DNA from: Foliamicus sp965115835
Lineage (GTDB): Bacteria; Pseudomonadota; Gammaproteobacteria; Steroidobacterales; Foliamicaceae
Direction of reading: 5' to 3'
Assembly: GCA_965115835.1 (NCBI GenBank)
Contig: OZ220471.1
Span: 310,001-374,000, forward strand
DNA: 64,000 nt
Of the stretch, positions 10,850 to 19,752 are shown in pieces. How positions within the stretch are numbered: position 1 is the first letter of the stretch; each line of letters opens with the position of its first letter. The position numbers were made by a program, and so were the translations under genes. The notes beneath the pieces are model-generated. The model was not told the origin of the DNA. It ran no database searches and was given only the letters and a program-made list of their open reading frames with translations.

Positions 10850-11299
10850 TCAGGTGCGGATCACGAACAGCGGCTGGCCGTACTCCACCGGTTCGGCGTT
10901 CTCCACCAAAACGGCCGCCACCTCGCCGGAGTACTCGCTCTCGATGTGGTTCATGGTTTTCATGGCTTCGATAACGCACAGCACATCGCCGGATTGGACC
11001 CTGTCGCCCACCCTCACGAACGGCGGGGAGGTGGGCGAAGGCGCCGCGTAAAACGTGCCCACCATGGGAGAGGTCACCTGCTCGCCTTCCGGCGCCGGCG
11101 CCGGACTTTCGGAAACGGCCGCCTGTTCCGCGCCGCTCTCCGGAATTGCGGCAACCGTGACGGTCTGCGCGGCTGGCGCGGCCGTTACCTTGCTGGCGCG
11201 GCTGATGCGAACCGACTGTTCGCCGTCGGTGACCTCGATCTCGGCCAACTCCGATTCCTGCAGAAGCTGGATCAGCGTCTTGATTTTCCGCAAGTCCAT
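10850..11299 (-). CDS. accB: Acetyl-CoA carboxylase biotin carboxyl carrier protein
   Basis: AccB carries the covalently bound biotin between carboxylase and carboxyltransferase. The 149-residue protein has the N-terminal helix MDLRKIKTLIQLLQ, a proline/alanine-rich linker (about residues 40-72) and the biotinyl domain. The modified lysine is Lys114 in EAMKTMNHIE; the E. coli motif is EAMKMMN, so the +1 methionine is threonine here, a tolerated variation in some species. The thumb motif SPMVGTFY is present. Part of aroQ-accB-accC. Confidence 0.96.
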   Translation of the reverse strand: MDLRKIKTLIQLLQESELAEIEVTDGEQSVRISRASKVTAAPAAQTVTVAAIPESGAEQAAVSESPAPAPEGEQVTSPMVGTFYAAPSPTSPPFVRVGDRVQSGDVLCVIEAMKTMNHIESEYSGEVAAVLVENAEPVEYGQPLFVIRT

Positions 11300-11314
11300 G
11301 CGAGTCCTGTCCGA

Positions 11315-11764
11315 TCAGGCCCGGGCGCCGCCCTGCAATCTCTCGGCCGCGTACTGAATCGCCAGCAGGTAGCCCCGGGCGCCCAGCCCGATGATGCAGC
11401 CTGCGGCGATATCGGCGAGCATCGAGGAGCGGCGAAATTCCTCGCGCGCGTACACGTTGGACAGATGCACTTCCACGAACGGCAGCGCCAGCCCCATGAT
11501 GGCGTCCCGCAGCGCGATGCTGGTATGGCCGTATGCGCCCGGATTCACCAGCAGGAACTCGGCGCCCGGCGCATTGGCGTGCAGCCAGTCCACCATCCCC
11601 CCTTCGCTGTTGCTCTGTCCGCAGACAAGTTCATGCCCCAGCCGCCGGGCTTCCGCCTGGCAACGCTGCTCGATGTCCGCCAGCGTGTCCCGGCCGTACA
11701 GCTCGGGTTCACGTTGCCCCAAAAGATTGAGGTTGGGGCCGTTCAGCAGGAGAATGGACGCCAC
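11315..11764 (-). CDS. aroQ: 3-dehydroquinate dehydratase, type II
   Basis: Catalyses the third step of the shikimate pathway. The 149-residue protein is the normal length of type II enzymes and contains NGPNLNLLGQREPELYG (catalytic Tyr23), the NPGAYGHTS motif and FVEVHLSN with the catalytic His100. It uses a GTG start. Its position ahead of accB-accC is common in Gammaproteobacteria. A good promoter lies just upstream. Confidence 0.96.
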   Translation of the reverse strand: MASILLLNGPNLNLLGQREPELYGRDTLADIEQRCQAEARRLGHELVCGQSNSEGGMVDWLHANAPGAEFLLVNPGAYGHTSIALRDAIMGLALPFVEVHLSNVYAREEFRRSSMLADIAAGCIIGLGARGYLLAIQYAAERLQGGARA

Positions 11765-11794
11765 TGAAGAATAGATTTGGCAGAAGATGATTGC

Positions 11795-11823
11795 ATGATA
11801 GCCGCAATTAACGCACTTTTCAA
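11795..11823 (-). promoter_or_regulatory. Sigma70-type promoter for aroQ-accB-accC
   Basis: On the minus strand a TTGAAA box (11818-11823) and a TATCAT box (11795-11800) are separated by exactly 17 bases. This would start transcription about 25 bases before the aroQ GTG. The call rests on match and spacing only. Confidence 0.65.
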
Positions 11824-12029
11824 CCGCGTGTTACGGGTTCGTTGCAGGTGCGCCTGCGCCTCGGCCCACGCTGGCGTCGTTTGCACGGATCAAGTTGCCG
11901 GACGGCGAAAGACGGCGCAGCGTGTGAACTGCGTGGACGATGAGCCGGATCGGGTGATTGCCAGTAGCGGGGCCGCGCAATTCGCCGCCGCGGCGCTTTC
12001 GGCCGGGGGCGGCGGCGCGCGAGCCGCGC

Positions 12030-14213
12030 TCAGGTGGCGTCCTGCACTTCCAGCGACAGGGGCAGCCGGACGGTCATTTCTGTCGATTCTCCGGGGTCCG
12101 TGTCCACGGAAATCTCGCCGCCGTGCTGGCGGACGATGTCGTTGGACAGCGCCAGCCCCAGGCCGGTCCCCTGATCCGTGGGCTTGGTGGTGAAGAACGG
12201 ATTGAATATCTTGCCGAGGATTTCTTCCGGGATGCCTCCGCCGTTGTCGCGAATGGCAATTTCGACAGCCTTGGGCGTTCGGCGCGTTCGCAGTCTGAGC
12301 TGCGGTTCGTAATTCGAGTCGCTGTCTTCCGCGCTCTCGCGCAGCCGCCGGTCGTGAATGGCGTGGCAGGCATTGGTGACCATGTTCAGAAAGACTCGCC
12401 CCAGATCCTGGGAAACCACGTTCATGTGCTTCAATTCGCCGCTCAGGTCCTCTTCGATGCTCAGGTTGAATTGCTGGTCCGCCGCGCGCGCGCTGTGGTA
12501 GGCCAGCCGCGCATGCTCTTCCAGCAGGGCGTTGATGTCCGTGGGCTGCGCATCGCCGGCGCCGCTGCCCATCTTCAGCATGTCGCGGACGATTCGGTTG
12601 GCGCGCTGTCCGTGGTGGTGGATCCTGTCCAGGTTGGAACTGACATCGGCGCAGATCTCGTCCAGCAGGCTGCGGTCGTCCTCGCTGAGCGCGCCGTCTC
12701 CCTCCTTGAGGACCTGTTGTAGCTCTTCCACCAATTCCACGGAAACTTCCGAGAAGTTCTTCACGAAATTCAGCGGATTCTGAATTTCATGGGCCACACC
12801 CGCGGTCAACTCTCCCAACTCGGCCAGTTTTTCCCGCATCACCATCTGGTCCTGGGCCCGCTTGAGGTCGTCCAGAACCTGCTCCAGTTCCTTGTTCTTG
12901 CTGCGCAGTTCCTGCGCCATGCGCTCGACCAGATCCAGCCGCTGTGCCTTGAGCGAGGCTTCCCGGAAGACTTCCAGCGCGGCGGCCATGTCCGCAACCT
13001 CGTCCCGGCCGCTTACGTCCACCCGGGTCTTCAGGTCGCCGGCCGCCATGCGCCGCATGCGCCGCGAGAGATCCTCGAGACGGCGGAGCAGACGGCCAAC
13101 GAACAATGAGCCCATGAGCAGGGCGGCGACGATTGCGGCGCCGGTTACGCTCAACAACAGGGTCCGGCCGGTATCGATTGCCTCGTTGGCGGTGTCGGTG
13201 GAGGCCCGGGCGCTGTCGCGCGCGCCGCTGACCATGCTCTCGGCCGCCACCCCCAGCTCGAGCTCCAGGCTGCGGTTGTCCGACATCAGGCGCCTTTCTT
13301 CCGCGGCCAGGTCGAGTTCCCGCCGCCGCAGCGCAAAGGCGGCTTCCTCGCTGCTTCCCAGGCGGCGCAGGCGGTTGGTGGCCGCCGTCAGTTGCTCTTC
13401 TTCGGGGGGATTGCGCAGGGCGGCAAGGTTGCGGGATATGGCCTCCGACGCGGACTCGAAGCTTTCCAGGAGCGGCTCCAGCAATTGCGGGTCGGCAACG
13501 CTGAACGCCCTGTCCAGCAGCTGCACCGCGTTGTCCACATTGACATTGAGTTCGGCAAGGCGGCGGTAACGCGCGATTTCCGCCTCGGAAACATGTTGCT
13601 CGCGGGCCGTGGGCGGCGAGCCGAGGTCCCTGTATCCCGTAATGGCGAAGAAATACTGGTCGTCGAGCGCCGGCCCCAGAATGCGTTGCAGCTGCTCGTG
13701 TACAACCGGCACTTCCCGTTGCAGCTCCCGGGTGCGTCCGGCGATCAGGAACCTTTCCTCCACGGACCGGTCCAGCTGCTCGATATTGGCCAGCAATGCT
13801 CCGGCCCGGTTGCGCATCCTCCGGATTCGCTCGTCGCCGCTGGCCTGGGCCTCCAGATCGTCGATTCGCGCCTCGAAGGCGCGCCGGTTTTCGGCGATGG
13901 ACTTGCGAACCTCCTCGAGTTCTTCGAGAGTGCCCGCCGCCGCCAGTCTCGGCGCCGCCGCCACCAGCGCGCCGCTTTGCTCCGCGACCGCGAACGCTCC
14001 CGTGATCTGGGGCAGGCTGCGCTCCACGACGAAGCGTTGGGTATCGGCCACCGTGTTGAACGCGAACCAGCTATTGACGCTGGCGAGCACAAACAGCAGC
14101 AGGCCCGCGCTGATGCCCACATACATTCGGACCGATATCTTGTGGCGCTGCTCGAGGATTCCAAGCAGCCGCGCCGACAGGCTGTCGCCCCTGTTTTCCG
14201 GGTTGGAGCTCAA
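12030..14213 (-). CDS. Membrane sensor histidine kinase (HAMP, HisKA, HATPase)
   Basis: 727-residue two-component sensor. The first membrane helix is about residues 31-51, followed by a mostly helical periplasmic region of about 300 residues. The second helix is about 349-371, then a HAMP domain (SRRMRRMAAGDLKTRV), a coiled coil and a HisKA domain with the phospho-acceptor His475 in VAHEIQNPLNF. The ATPase domain ends with DNGGGIPEEI and GTGLGLALSN. It is last in a four-gene operon, overlapping the binding-protein gene by an ATGA junction. That protein is a plausible ligand-binding partner for the sensor. The stimulus is unknown. Confidence 0.9.
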   Translation of the reverse strand: MSSNPENRGDSLSARLLGILEQRHKISVRMYVGISAGLLLFVLASVNSWFAFNTVADTQRFVVERSLPQITGAFAVAEQSGALVAAAPRLAAAGTLEELEEVRKSIAENRRAFEARIDDLEAQASGDERIRRMRNRAGALLANIEQLDRSVEERFLIAGRTRELQREVPVVHEQLQRILGPALDDQYFFAITGYRDLGSPPTAREQHVSEAEIARYRRLAELNVNVDNAVQLLDRAFSVADPQLLEPLLESFESASEAISRNLAALRNPPEEEQLTAATNRLRRLGSSEEAAFALRRRELDLAAEERRLMSDNRSLELELGVAAESMVSGARDSARASTDTANEAIDTGRTLLLSVTGAAIVAALLMGSLFVGRLLRRLEDLSRRMRRMAAGDLKTRVDVSGRDEVADMAAALEVFREASLKAQRLDLVERMAQELRSKNKELEQVLDDLKRAQDQMVMREKLAELGELTAGVAHEIQNPLNFVKNFSEVSVELVEELQQVLKEGDGALSEDDRSLLDEICADVSSNLDRIHHHGQRANRIVRDMLKMGSGAGDAQPTDINALLEEHARLAYHSARAADQQFNLSIEEDLSGELKHMNVVSQDLGRVFLNMVTNACHAIHDRRLRESAEDSDSNYEPQLRLRTRRTPKAVEIAIRDNGGGIPEEILGKIFNPFFTTKPTDQGTGLGLALSNDIVRQHGGEISVDTDPGESTEMTVRLPLSLEVQDAT

Positions 14214-15388
14214 GGCCGGGCGCCTTCCGGGGAAACCGGCAGGTACTGTCCCTCGGGACTCACCCTGGTGAGGTACACGGCATCCGAACCCTGATAGTCT
14301 CCGGATTCGAACTCGAGCGCGAAGCCGCCCAGCTCGATCTTGCCCGCATTGCGCAGCACTGGCAGCATCTGGTCCCGGCGCGGATCCGCTCCGGAGTGTT
14401 CCATCGCCACTACCGTCATGCGTCCCGCCAGATAGCCTTCCAGCGACACGAACCCGGGTTCTTCATCCGGCAGGATTGCGCGCAGCGCTTCGCGGTACTG
14501 CTCCACTATGGGCAGCGTGTCGCCGAGCAGCGGCGGAACCACCTGCGTCATCAGCAGCCCCGCTTCATCGAGGCTCGCCGTGCTGAGGTTGCGGATAAGC
14601 GCGTTGCCGCCGGCAAAGGAGGTGGTCATCTGCACCAGATCCAGCTTGAGCTTGCTGGCCCAGTTCACGAAAGCCGCGACCGGCGCGGGCGCTCCGACAA
14701 TGATCACGGCCTCGGGGTCGCCTTCGATCACGTCGAGCAGGGTGGTCTTGACCGCGACGGTATTTCGCGGATAGACGGCGGTGGCCACAGGCTTGAGGTT
14801 GCGCCGCCCGAGAGCCAGCTGGGCGCCGCGAAACCCCGCGCGGCCGAAGGAATCGTCCTGATAGGCCACGGCCACCCGAGCGAGCCCCCGGTCGGTCAGA
14901 AAGGCCACCATGGCCTCGGTTTCCTGGTAGTAGGAGGCGCGAAAATTGATCACATTGCGCCATTGCCCGTCGCGCAGGAAGGGAGCGCCGGTGAAAGGCG
15001 CGATATAGGGCACCCCGGCAGCGTCCGCCACGGGTACGGAGGAGCGCGCCGTGGGCGTGCCCACCGACCCGATCAGCGCAAAGACCCGATGCTCGTGGAT
15101 GAGCTTGCGAATGTTCTCGATGGCGGCTTCGGGCTCATAGCCGTCGTCCAGGGAAATCAGCTCCAGGCGCCTTCCGTGTACGCCGCCGTTGCGGTTGGCC
15201 TCGGCAAACGCCGCCTCGATCCCTGCGCGCATCGCTTTCCCCAGGGCCATTGCGGGGCCGCTGAGCGCCGCCGACTGGCCGAAAACGATGCGGTCGGCTT
15301 CGACCTGGGGCTGGGCCGCGGCGCCCGTGAAGGCAGCCAGACCGAGGAAAAGAAGCGGGAGCCGCCGCAGCCCGGGGCGATTCCTCAC
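14210..15388 (-). CDS. Periplasmic ligand-binding protein (branched-chain amino acid/urea type)
   Basis: 392-residue protein with a signal peptide (about residues 1-25, RRLPLLFLGLAAFTGAAA) and a type I periplasmic binding fold. The signature IVFGQSAALSGPAMALGKAM and later FALIGSVGTPTA match LivK/UrtA-like proteins (Peripla_BP_6). No permease or ATPase is nearby. Instead it sits between an RsbW-like ATPase gene and a histidine kinase gene, overlapping both by four bases. I infer a sensory rather than a transport role. Confidence 0.85.
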   Translation of the reverse strand: MRNRPGLRRLPLLFLGLAAFTGAAAQPQVEADRIVFGQSAALSGPAMALGKAMRAGIEAAFAEANRNGGVHGRRLELISLDDGYEPEAAIENIRKLIHEHRVFALIGSVGTPTARSSVPVADAAGVPYIAPFTGAPFLRDGQWRNVINFRASYYQETEAMVAFLTDRGLARVAVAYQDDSFGRAGFRGAQLALGRRNLKPVATAVYPRNTVAVKTTLLDVIEGDPEAVIIVGAPAPVAAFVNWASKLKLDLVQMTTSFAGGNALIRNLSTASLDEAGLLMTQVVPPLLGDTLPIVEQYREALRAILPDEEPGFVSLEGYLAGRMTVVAMEHSGADPRRDQMLPVLRNAGKIELGGFALEFESGDYQGSDAVYLTRVSPEGQYLPVSPEGARP

Positions 15389-15807
15389 GGCGTCAGCCTC
15401 GTCTTGAGGGTAAGGCGGTTGCGATTGCCTTCCCGGATGTAACTGACCTCGTCCATCATCTCCCTGACCAGATGCACGCCCAGCCCGCCAATCGGCCGCT
15501 CTTCAATGCCTGCGGAGGTGTCGGGGGGGGGTGTTTCCGTCAAGGGGTCGAAAGCGCCGGCTTCGTCGATGATGTCGATCGTCAGGACCTCGGCCCCGCA
15601 ATGGAACCGAATCTCGATTTCCCCGGAGTCGTCGCCTTCGTACCCGTGGTTGATGATGTTCAGGCCCACTTCCTCGACCGCCAGCTTGACCTTGAACAGC
15701 AGTTCCTCGGGCCACTGCCGATGCCGGCCCAGCTCGTCGATCCCCTGTTCGGCCAGTTGCAATTGCTCGTAACTGGCGCGGATGCGGATGACAGTCGGTT
15801 CCGTCAT
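15385..15807 (-). CDS. RsbW-like serine kinase/ATPase (anti-sigma regulatory factor family)
   Basis: 140-residue GHKL ATPase. The N-box reads AVEEVGLNIINHGY, with a conserved Asn, and the glycine-rich box is GGLGVHLVREMMDEV. Such proteins act as anti-sigma factors or kinases of STAS partners in partner-switching pathways. The gene overlaps both neighbours by ATGA junctions. No STAS or sigma factor gene is in the operon; the only STAS gene in the window is at 61.1 kb. Confidence 0.85.
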   Translation of the reverse strand: MTEPTVIRIRASYEQLQLAEQGIDELGRHRQWPEELLFKVKLAVEEVGLNIINHGYEGDDSGEIEIRFHCGAEVLTIDIIDEAGAFDPLTETPPPDTSAGIEERPIGGLGVHLVREMMDEVSYIREGNRNRLTLKTRLTP

Positions 15808-16970
15808 GACTCCTGTGGCGCGCGCAGGAGCACGAGACAGGTGATGTCGTCGGATTGCGAACGGTTGCCCGCAAACTTCCGTACGGACGCGAACACCGCG
15901 TTATTGGCCTTGCGCGCGCTTGCGGGCGCCGAGCCTGCAAAGACCGCTTGCAAGCGGTCCATGCCGTATTCCTCGTTGTCGGTATTCTCCGCCTCGGACA
16001 CGCCGTCGGTATAGAGGAACAGGGCTTCGCCCGGCTCGAGCGTGACCTGACGGGTGGTGAACTCGAAACCCGGCGCCACGCCTAGCGCCACGCCTCCGGT
16101 GAGCGGCAACACGGTCGAACTGCCGTCCCGATGCACGATCAGCGGCGGGTTGTGGCCGCCGTTTGCGTAACGCACGAGTCCCGTGGCAGGGTCGAAAACG
16201 GCATAGAACAGGGTAACGAACATGTTGGATTCGTTCCCTTCCTGCAGCTGGTCGTTGACGATGGATATTACCGTTGCGGGGTCGTCGCAGCTGAGCGCGG
16301 CGCCCTTGAGCAAGGTGCGGCTGGACATCATGAACAGGGCCGCGGGAATGCCCTTGTCGGACACATCCGCTATGGCGATGCCGAGGCGGCCATGCTCCAG
16401 CCGAATCACGTCGAAGAAATCGCCTCCCACATTGCGCGCCGGCTCCATGCTGCCGAACATCTCGTACTGGTCGTTTTCGGGAAAACGCTTGGGCAGGATG
16501 GACTGCTGCATGTTGTTGGCCACATCGAGCTCGCTCTGCAGCGTCAGGAGCTGGTCGCGCGACGCTTCCGCCTCGCGCCACATTTCCAATTGGCGCAAAC
16601 CGCGTTCGACCGTAACCCGCAGGTCGTCGAAATCGATCGGCTTGGTCACGAAATCGAAGGCCCCCCGATTCATGGCCGCGCGGATGTTCTTCATGTCTCC
16701 GTAGGCCGAAATGACCACGGAGCGCAGGTCGGCGTCTTTATCGGGGATCTTCTCCAGCAGGGTAAGCCCGTCCATGCGCGGCATGTTGATGTCGGAGAGC
16801 ACCAGATCGATGTCGCGGTGCTCTTCCAGCAACTTCAGGGCTTCCACGCCGTCGTGGGCAAACAGGAAAGCGTATTTGCCGGAGCGGATCTCGCGGCGCA
16901 TCCTCTGCCGGACCAGTTGCTCCAGGTCCAGCTCGTCGTCCACCATGAGGATCTTGTGTTGCGCGTCCAT
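15804..16970 (-). CDS. Response regulator with PP2C-type phosphatase output (RsbU/RssB-like)
   Basis: 388-residue two-domain protein. An N-terminal receiver domain has acidic Asp11/Asp12, phospho-acceptor Asp60 (VLSDINMPRMDG) and lysine in VTKP near 110. A short coiled linker leads to a SpoIIE/PP2C phosphatase domain with FFDVIRLEHGRLGIAIADVSDKG, ANGGHNPPL and LYTDGVSEAEN. It is the first gene of the operon. Phosphorylation by the histidine kinase would switch a phosphatase that normally dephosphorylates a STAS protein. The pairing with this kinase is inferred from gene order. Confidence 0.9.
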   Translation of the reverse strand: MDAQHKILMVDDELDLEQLVRQRMRREIRSGKYAFLFAHDGVEALKLLEEHRDIDLVLSDINMPRMDGLTLLEKIPDKDADLRSVVISAYGDMKNIRAAMNRGAFDFVTKPIDFDDLRVTVERGLRQLEMWREAEASRDQLLTLQSELDVANNMQQSILPKRFPENDQYEMFGSMEPARNVGGDFFDVIRLEHGRLGIAIADVSDKGIPAALFMMSSRTLLKGAALSCDDPATVISIVNDQLQEGNESNMFVTLFYAVFDPATGLVRYANGGHNPPLIVHRDGSSTVLPLTGGVALGVAPGFEFTTRQVTLEPGEALFLYTDGVSEAENTDNEEYGMDRLQAVFAGSAPASARKANNAVFASVRKFAGNRSQSDDITCLVLLRAPQES

Positions 16971-17037
16971 TCGGGGGGTCTGCCTGCGGTGCTGAATCGA
17001 TGCGCCATTGTATATGGCGCGCCGGCGCCTCGGTCCG

Positions 17038-18045
17038 TCAGGCTTCCAGCATCCTGCTTACCGCGAGGCGCGCGCGCGCGGCCGTTTCACCAGCCACTCG
17101 CACTTCCGGCTGCATGGTCTCCAGCGCCTGCAGGATCTTGGGCAGGGTGATGCGCTTCATGTGCGGGCACAGGTTGCAGGGACGCACGAACTCCACCTCG
17201 GGGTGCTCCACCGCCACATTGTCGCTCATCGAGCATTCGGTAACCATGACCACGCGGCGCGGCTTGTGTTGGCCCACGTACCGGATCATGGCCGAAGTCG
17301 AGCCGACGAAGTCCGCCTCCGCCAGCACATCGGGGGGGCATTCCGGATGGGCAATGACCCGGATTTCCCGGTGCGCATTCCGGTAGCTTCTGATCTCTTC
17401 GGCCGTGAACCGCTCGTGGACTTCGCAGCTGCCTTCCCAGAGGATGATCTCCACCTCGGTCTTGCTGGCCACATAGCGCCCGAGATAACCGTCCGGCAGG
17501 AAAATGACGCGATCGACGCCCAGCGATTCGACGATTTGCACTGCGTTCGCGGAGGTGCAGCATATGTCGGAGTCGGCCTTGACCTCCGCGGAGGTGTTGA
17601 CGTAGGTCACCACCGGCACGCCCGGATATTTCTGTTTCAGCAGGCGCACATCCTCGCTCGTGATCGCTTCGGCCAGGGAGCAGCCGGCCTGCAGGTCGGG
17701 GATGAGAACGGTCTTTTCCGGCGCCATGATCTTTGCCGTCTCGGCCATGAAATGCACGCCGCACATGAGAATCACGCCGGCGTCCGCTTCGGCTCCGCGC
17801 CGGGCCAGTTCCAGCGAGTCGCCGGAAAAGTCCGCGACGCCGTGGAAAATTTCCGGGGTCTGATAGTTGTGCGCCAGGATCACGGCGTCCCGCTGCCGCT
17901 TGAGCTCGTTGATCCGGGCAATATAGGGCGCGTGCAAGGGCCATTCCGCTTCCGGAACGACATCGGACAGACGCGCCCACACCGGCGCCGTCGCGCGCTC
18001 AACCTCGGGGCTGAACTCCAGGATGTTGCTCGACTGAATCTGCAT
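17038..18045 (-). CDS. nadA: Quinolinate synthase
   Basis: NadA condenses iminoaspartate with dihydroxyacetone phosphate to give quinolinate in NAD synthesis and binds a [4Fe-4S] cluster. The 335-residue protein has ILAHNYQTPEI and cysteine motifs MCGVHFMAETAKI, CCTSANAVQ and CNLCPHMKRI that would supply the cluster ligands, plus HPECPPDV. The start at 18045 is 36 bases from the -10 box of a strong promoter. It is divergent from a Nudix-type regulator gene. nadB and nadC are not in this window. Confidence 0.95.
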   Translation of the reverse strand: MQIQSSNILEFSPEVERATAPVWARLSDVVPEAEWPLHAPYIARINELKRQRDAVILAHNYQTPEIFHGVADFSGDSLELARRGAEADAGVILMCGVHFMAETAKIMAPEKTVLIPDLQAGCSLAEAITSEDVRLLKQKYPGVPVVTYVNTSAEVKADSDICCTSANAVQIVESLGVDRVIFLPDGYLGRYVASKTEVEIILWEGSCEVHERFTAEEIRSYRNAHREIRVIAHPECPPDVLAEADFVGSTSAMIRYVGQHKPRRVVMVTECSMSDNVAVEHPEVEFVRPCNLCPHMKRITLPKILQALETMQPEVRVAGETAARARLAVSRMLEA

Positions 18046-18080
18046 GGAAAGAAGCCTTGTGTTGCTGTCGTCTTGCAGCC

Positions 18081-18112
18081 TTAATGCTATAAGTGAGCAT
18101 AAGGAATGTCAA
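18081..18112 (-). promoter_or_regulatory. nadA promoter with overlapping palindromic operator
   Basis: On the minus strand TTGACA (18107-18112) and TAGCAT (18084-18089) are exactly 17 bases apart. Between and over them lies an inverted repeat, half-sites TTAATGCT (18081-18088) and AGCATAAG (18096-18103) on the plus strand. Seven of eight positions pair. A repressor bound here would block RNA polymerase at nadA. The divergent NadQ/NrtR-like gene is the obvious candidate. Confidence 0.75.
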
Positions 18113-18160
18113 CGCCGCCGCCGGCGCGGTCGCGCAGCCCGCCCCGTCTACAATGGCCGG

Positions 18161-19069
18161 GTGGCCGAACCGATCAGCGTGGAACTCAGCACGGTCGTAC
18201 TGACCGTCGTCGATGACGAACCCAGGGTCCTGACCTTGATGGATGAAGGCCGCTTTCGCTTGCCCGGCGACCGTTTGCGCGGCACCCGCGACCAGACGCT
18301 GGAGTTCGGAGCCCGCCGGCTGCTGCGGCGGCAGGTGGGCCTGGATCCGGCCTGGCTGGAACAGCTCTACACGTTTGGCGACAGGCGGCGCAACTTCTGG
18401 CCGCGCAGCCCTGGCCGCACGATCACCGTCGCCTACCTCGCCCTGGTTCGGCATGAACTGTGCGCTCCCTCGGCGCAATGGAAGCCCTGCTATGAATTCT
18501 TTCCCTGGGAGGACCGGCGCGGGGCCGGGAATCGGGCAGCCGAGCTCGAGGCGGCCTTGCGGGCCTGGAAGCGAAGGGCGCGCGCCGCCGCAATCCGCGC
18601 CGCCAGGACGGAGCGAATCGACCGCTGCCTCGGGCTCGGCGGGGCCGGCTGGAATCCCGATCTGGTGCTGGAGCGCTACGAACTGATCTACGAGGCGGCG
18701 CTGGTCGGCGAAGCCTGGCATGACCGGGGAGCGCCGCCGGCGGGCATTCTGGAGGGATTGTGCATGGCTCTCGATCACCGGCGCATACTCGCCACGGCGC
18801 TGGGCCGCATGCGCGGGAAGCTGCGCTATCGGCCGGTGGTGTTCGAGTTGATGCCCGAGGAATTCACCCTGTTCGAACTGCAGCGGGTTATCGAATCCAT
18901 CGTGGGCCGGAGTTTGCACAAACAGAATTTCAGGCGTCTGGTGGCCAATCAGCGACTGGTCGAGGCGACCGGAGTGCGCAAGGGGAACACCGGCGGGCGT
19001 CCCGCGCGGCTGTACCGCTTCCGCACCGGGGCGCTCGACGAACGCCGGGCCGCCGGAGTGCTTTCCTGA
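18161..19069 (+). CDS. NadQ/NrtR-like regulator: Nudix-type domain plus winged helix
   Basis: About 302 residues from GTG 18161 (start uncertain; GTG 18179 is also possible). The N-terminal part resembles a degenerate Nudix domain (FRLPGDRL, ARRLLRRQVGL, YTFGDRRRNFWPRSPGRTITVAYLALV). The C-terminal part is a winged helix with FTLFELQRVIESIVGRSLHKQNFRR and GRPARLYRF. This architecture is known for NrtR and NadQ (COG4111), repressors of NAD metabolism genes. Divergence from nadA and the palindrome in the gap support that role. The longer open frame back to 18044 would run through the nadA promoter, so I reject it. Confidence 0.82.
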   Translation: MAEPISVELSTVVLTVVDDEPRVLTLMDEGRFRLPGDRLRGTRDQTLEFGARRLLRRQVGLDPAWLEQLYTFGDRRRNFWPRSPGRTITVAYLALVRHELCAPSAQWKPCYEFFPWEDRRGAGNRAAELEAALRAWKRRARAAAIRAARTERIDRCLGLGGAGWNPDLVLERYELIYEAALVGEAWHDRGAPPAGILEGLCMALDHRRILATALGRMRGKLRYRPVVFELMPEEFTLFELQRVIESIVGRSLHKQNFRRLVANQRLVEATGVRKGNTGGRPARLYRFRTGALDERRAAGVLS

Positions 19070-19136
19070 AGAAGATGTCTCGCGCCCGGTGTCCGGGTTC
19101 GGTCCGGCTCGTGTATATTCGCTCCCGTACCGGTGC

Positions 19137-19212
19137 AGGCGCGTAGCTCAGGGGTTAGAGCACTTGCTTGACATGCAAGGGGTCGGTGGTTCAATTCCAC
19201 TCGCGCCTACCA
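19137..19212 (+). tRNA. tRNA-Val (GAC)
   Basis: Cloverleaf with acceptor stem AGGCGCG pairing CGCGCCT, D-arm TAGCTCAGGGGTTAGAGC, anticodon loop TTGACAT (anticodon GAC) and T-arm GGTTCAATTCC. CCA is encoded at 19210-19212. A TATATT box about 20 bases upstream may be its -10 element. Confidence 0.96.
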
Positions 19213-19451
19213 GTTTTCTGCGCCCTGGCGGACGGGCCGCGGCCCATCGGCTTGTAGCCTGCGGTTGGAAGTGCTTCGTACCGGAATTTTTGGAGGCCGC
19301 GATGCCATCGCCTTGCCGCCTGCGGCCGGAAGGCCCGCTTTGCCCGGATGCCTCGCCGGGTTGCGGAAAAATCGGGGCGTCCGGGCGCGAGACGCCTTGC
19401 TTGAGATGCCGGGCGCGCGCTCGCGGGGACATGGCCGGGCCTTGTGGCGGA

Positions 19452-19659
19452 GCGAGCCGGTGCGCGCACAGGCGTGGCCTCCCGCTCGGGCGGCGGCAGC
19501 GACTCCATCCGGGCGAGCCGGTGTGCGCGGGCGTGGCCCGGGGATGGCGTGGGGTGGCGGGCCGGACGGAGGCGAGCCGGTGTGTGCGCGGGCGTGGCTT
19601 CTTCCGCCTCGTACGCCTGCGCCGATCCCAGGGCGAGCCGGTGCGCGCACAGGCGTGGC
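19452..19659. repeat. Four direct repeats of about 26 bp spaced at about 60 bp
   Basis: Copies start at 19452, 19513, 19572 and 19633, so the period is 61, 59 and 61 bases. Each begins GCGAGCCGGTG, continues with alternating GC/GT bases and ends GGCGTGGC. Intervening sequence differs between copies. The spacers are not CRISPR-like, because repeats are degenerate and spacers GC-biased. Confidence 0.8.
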
Positions 19660-19752
19660 GGAATCGTCCCCGAACCGCAAGGGATAAGCCTGATGCAGGC
19701 TGTTGTTGCAGGTACCTTGAAAAGACATGAGATCAGGCAGGATGTTGCAAGG
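19652..19752 (+). repeat. Copy 1 of a repeat pair flanking lhr
   Basis: About 100 bases with conserved blocks GAACCGCAAG, AAGCC(T/C)GATGCAGGC and GATC(A/G)GGCAGGATG. The same blocks in the same order recur at 24027-24116 after lhr. The central block can form a small hairpin (AGCCT/AGGCT). The repeat ends 37 bases before the lhr start. Confidence 0.75.

Noticed and set aside
11777..12193. Small plus-strand gene between aroQ and the histidine kinase
   Set aside because: It overlaps the kinase gene, has no known domain, and its start lies in the aroQ promoter.
18044..18160. Longer N-terminus for the NadQ/NrtR-like regulator
   Set aside because: It would translate through the nadA promoter and operator and adds an arginine-rich stretch not seen in this family.
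19452..19659. CRISPR-like spacing of about 60 bases
   Set aside because: The four repeats are degenerate, the intervening DNA has the same biased composition, and no cas gene is present.
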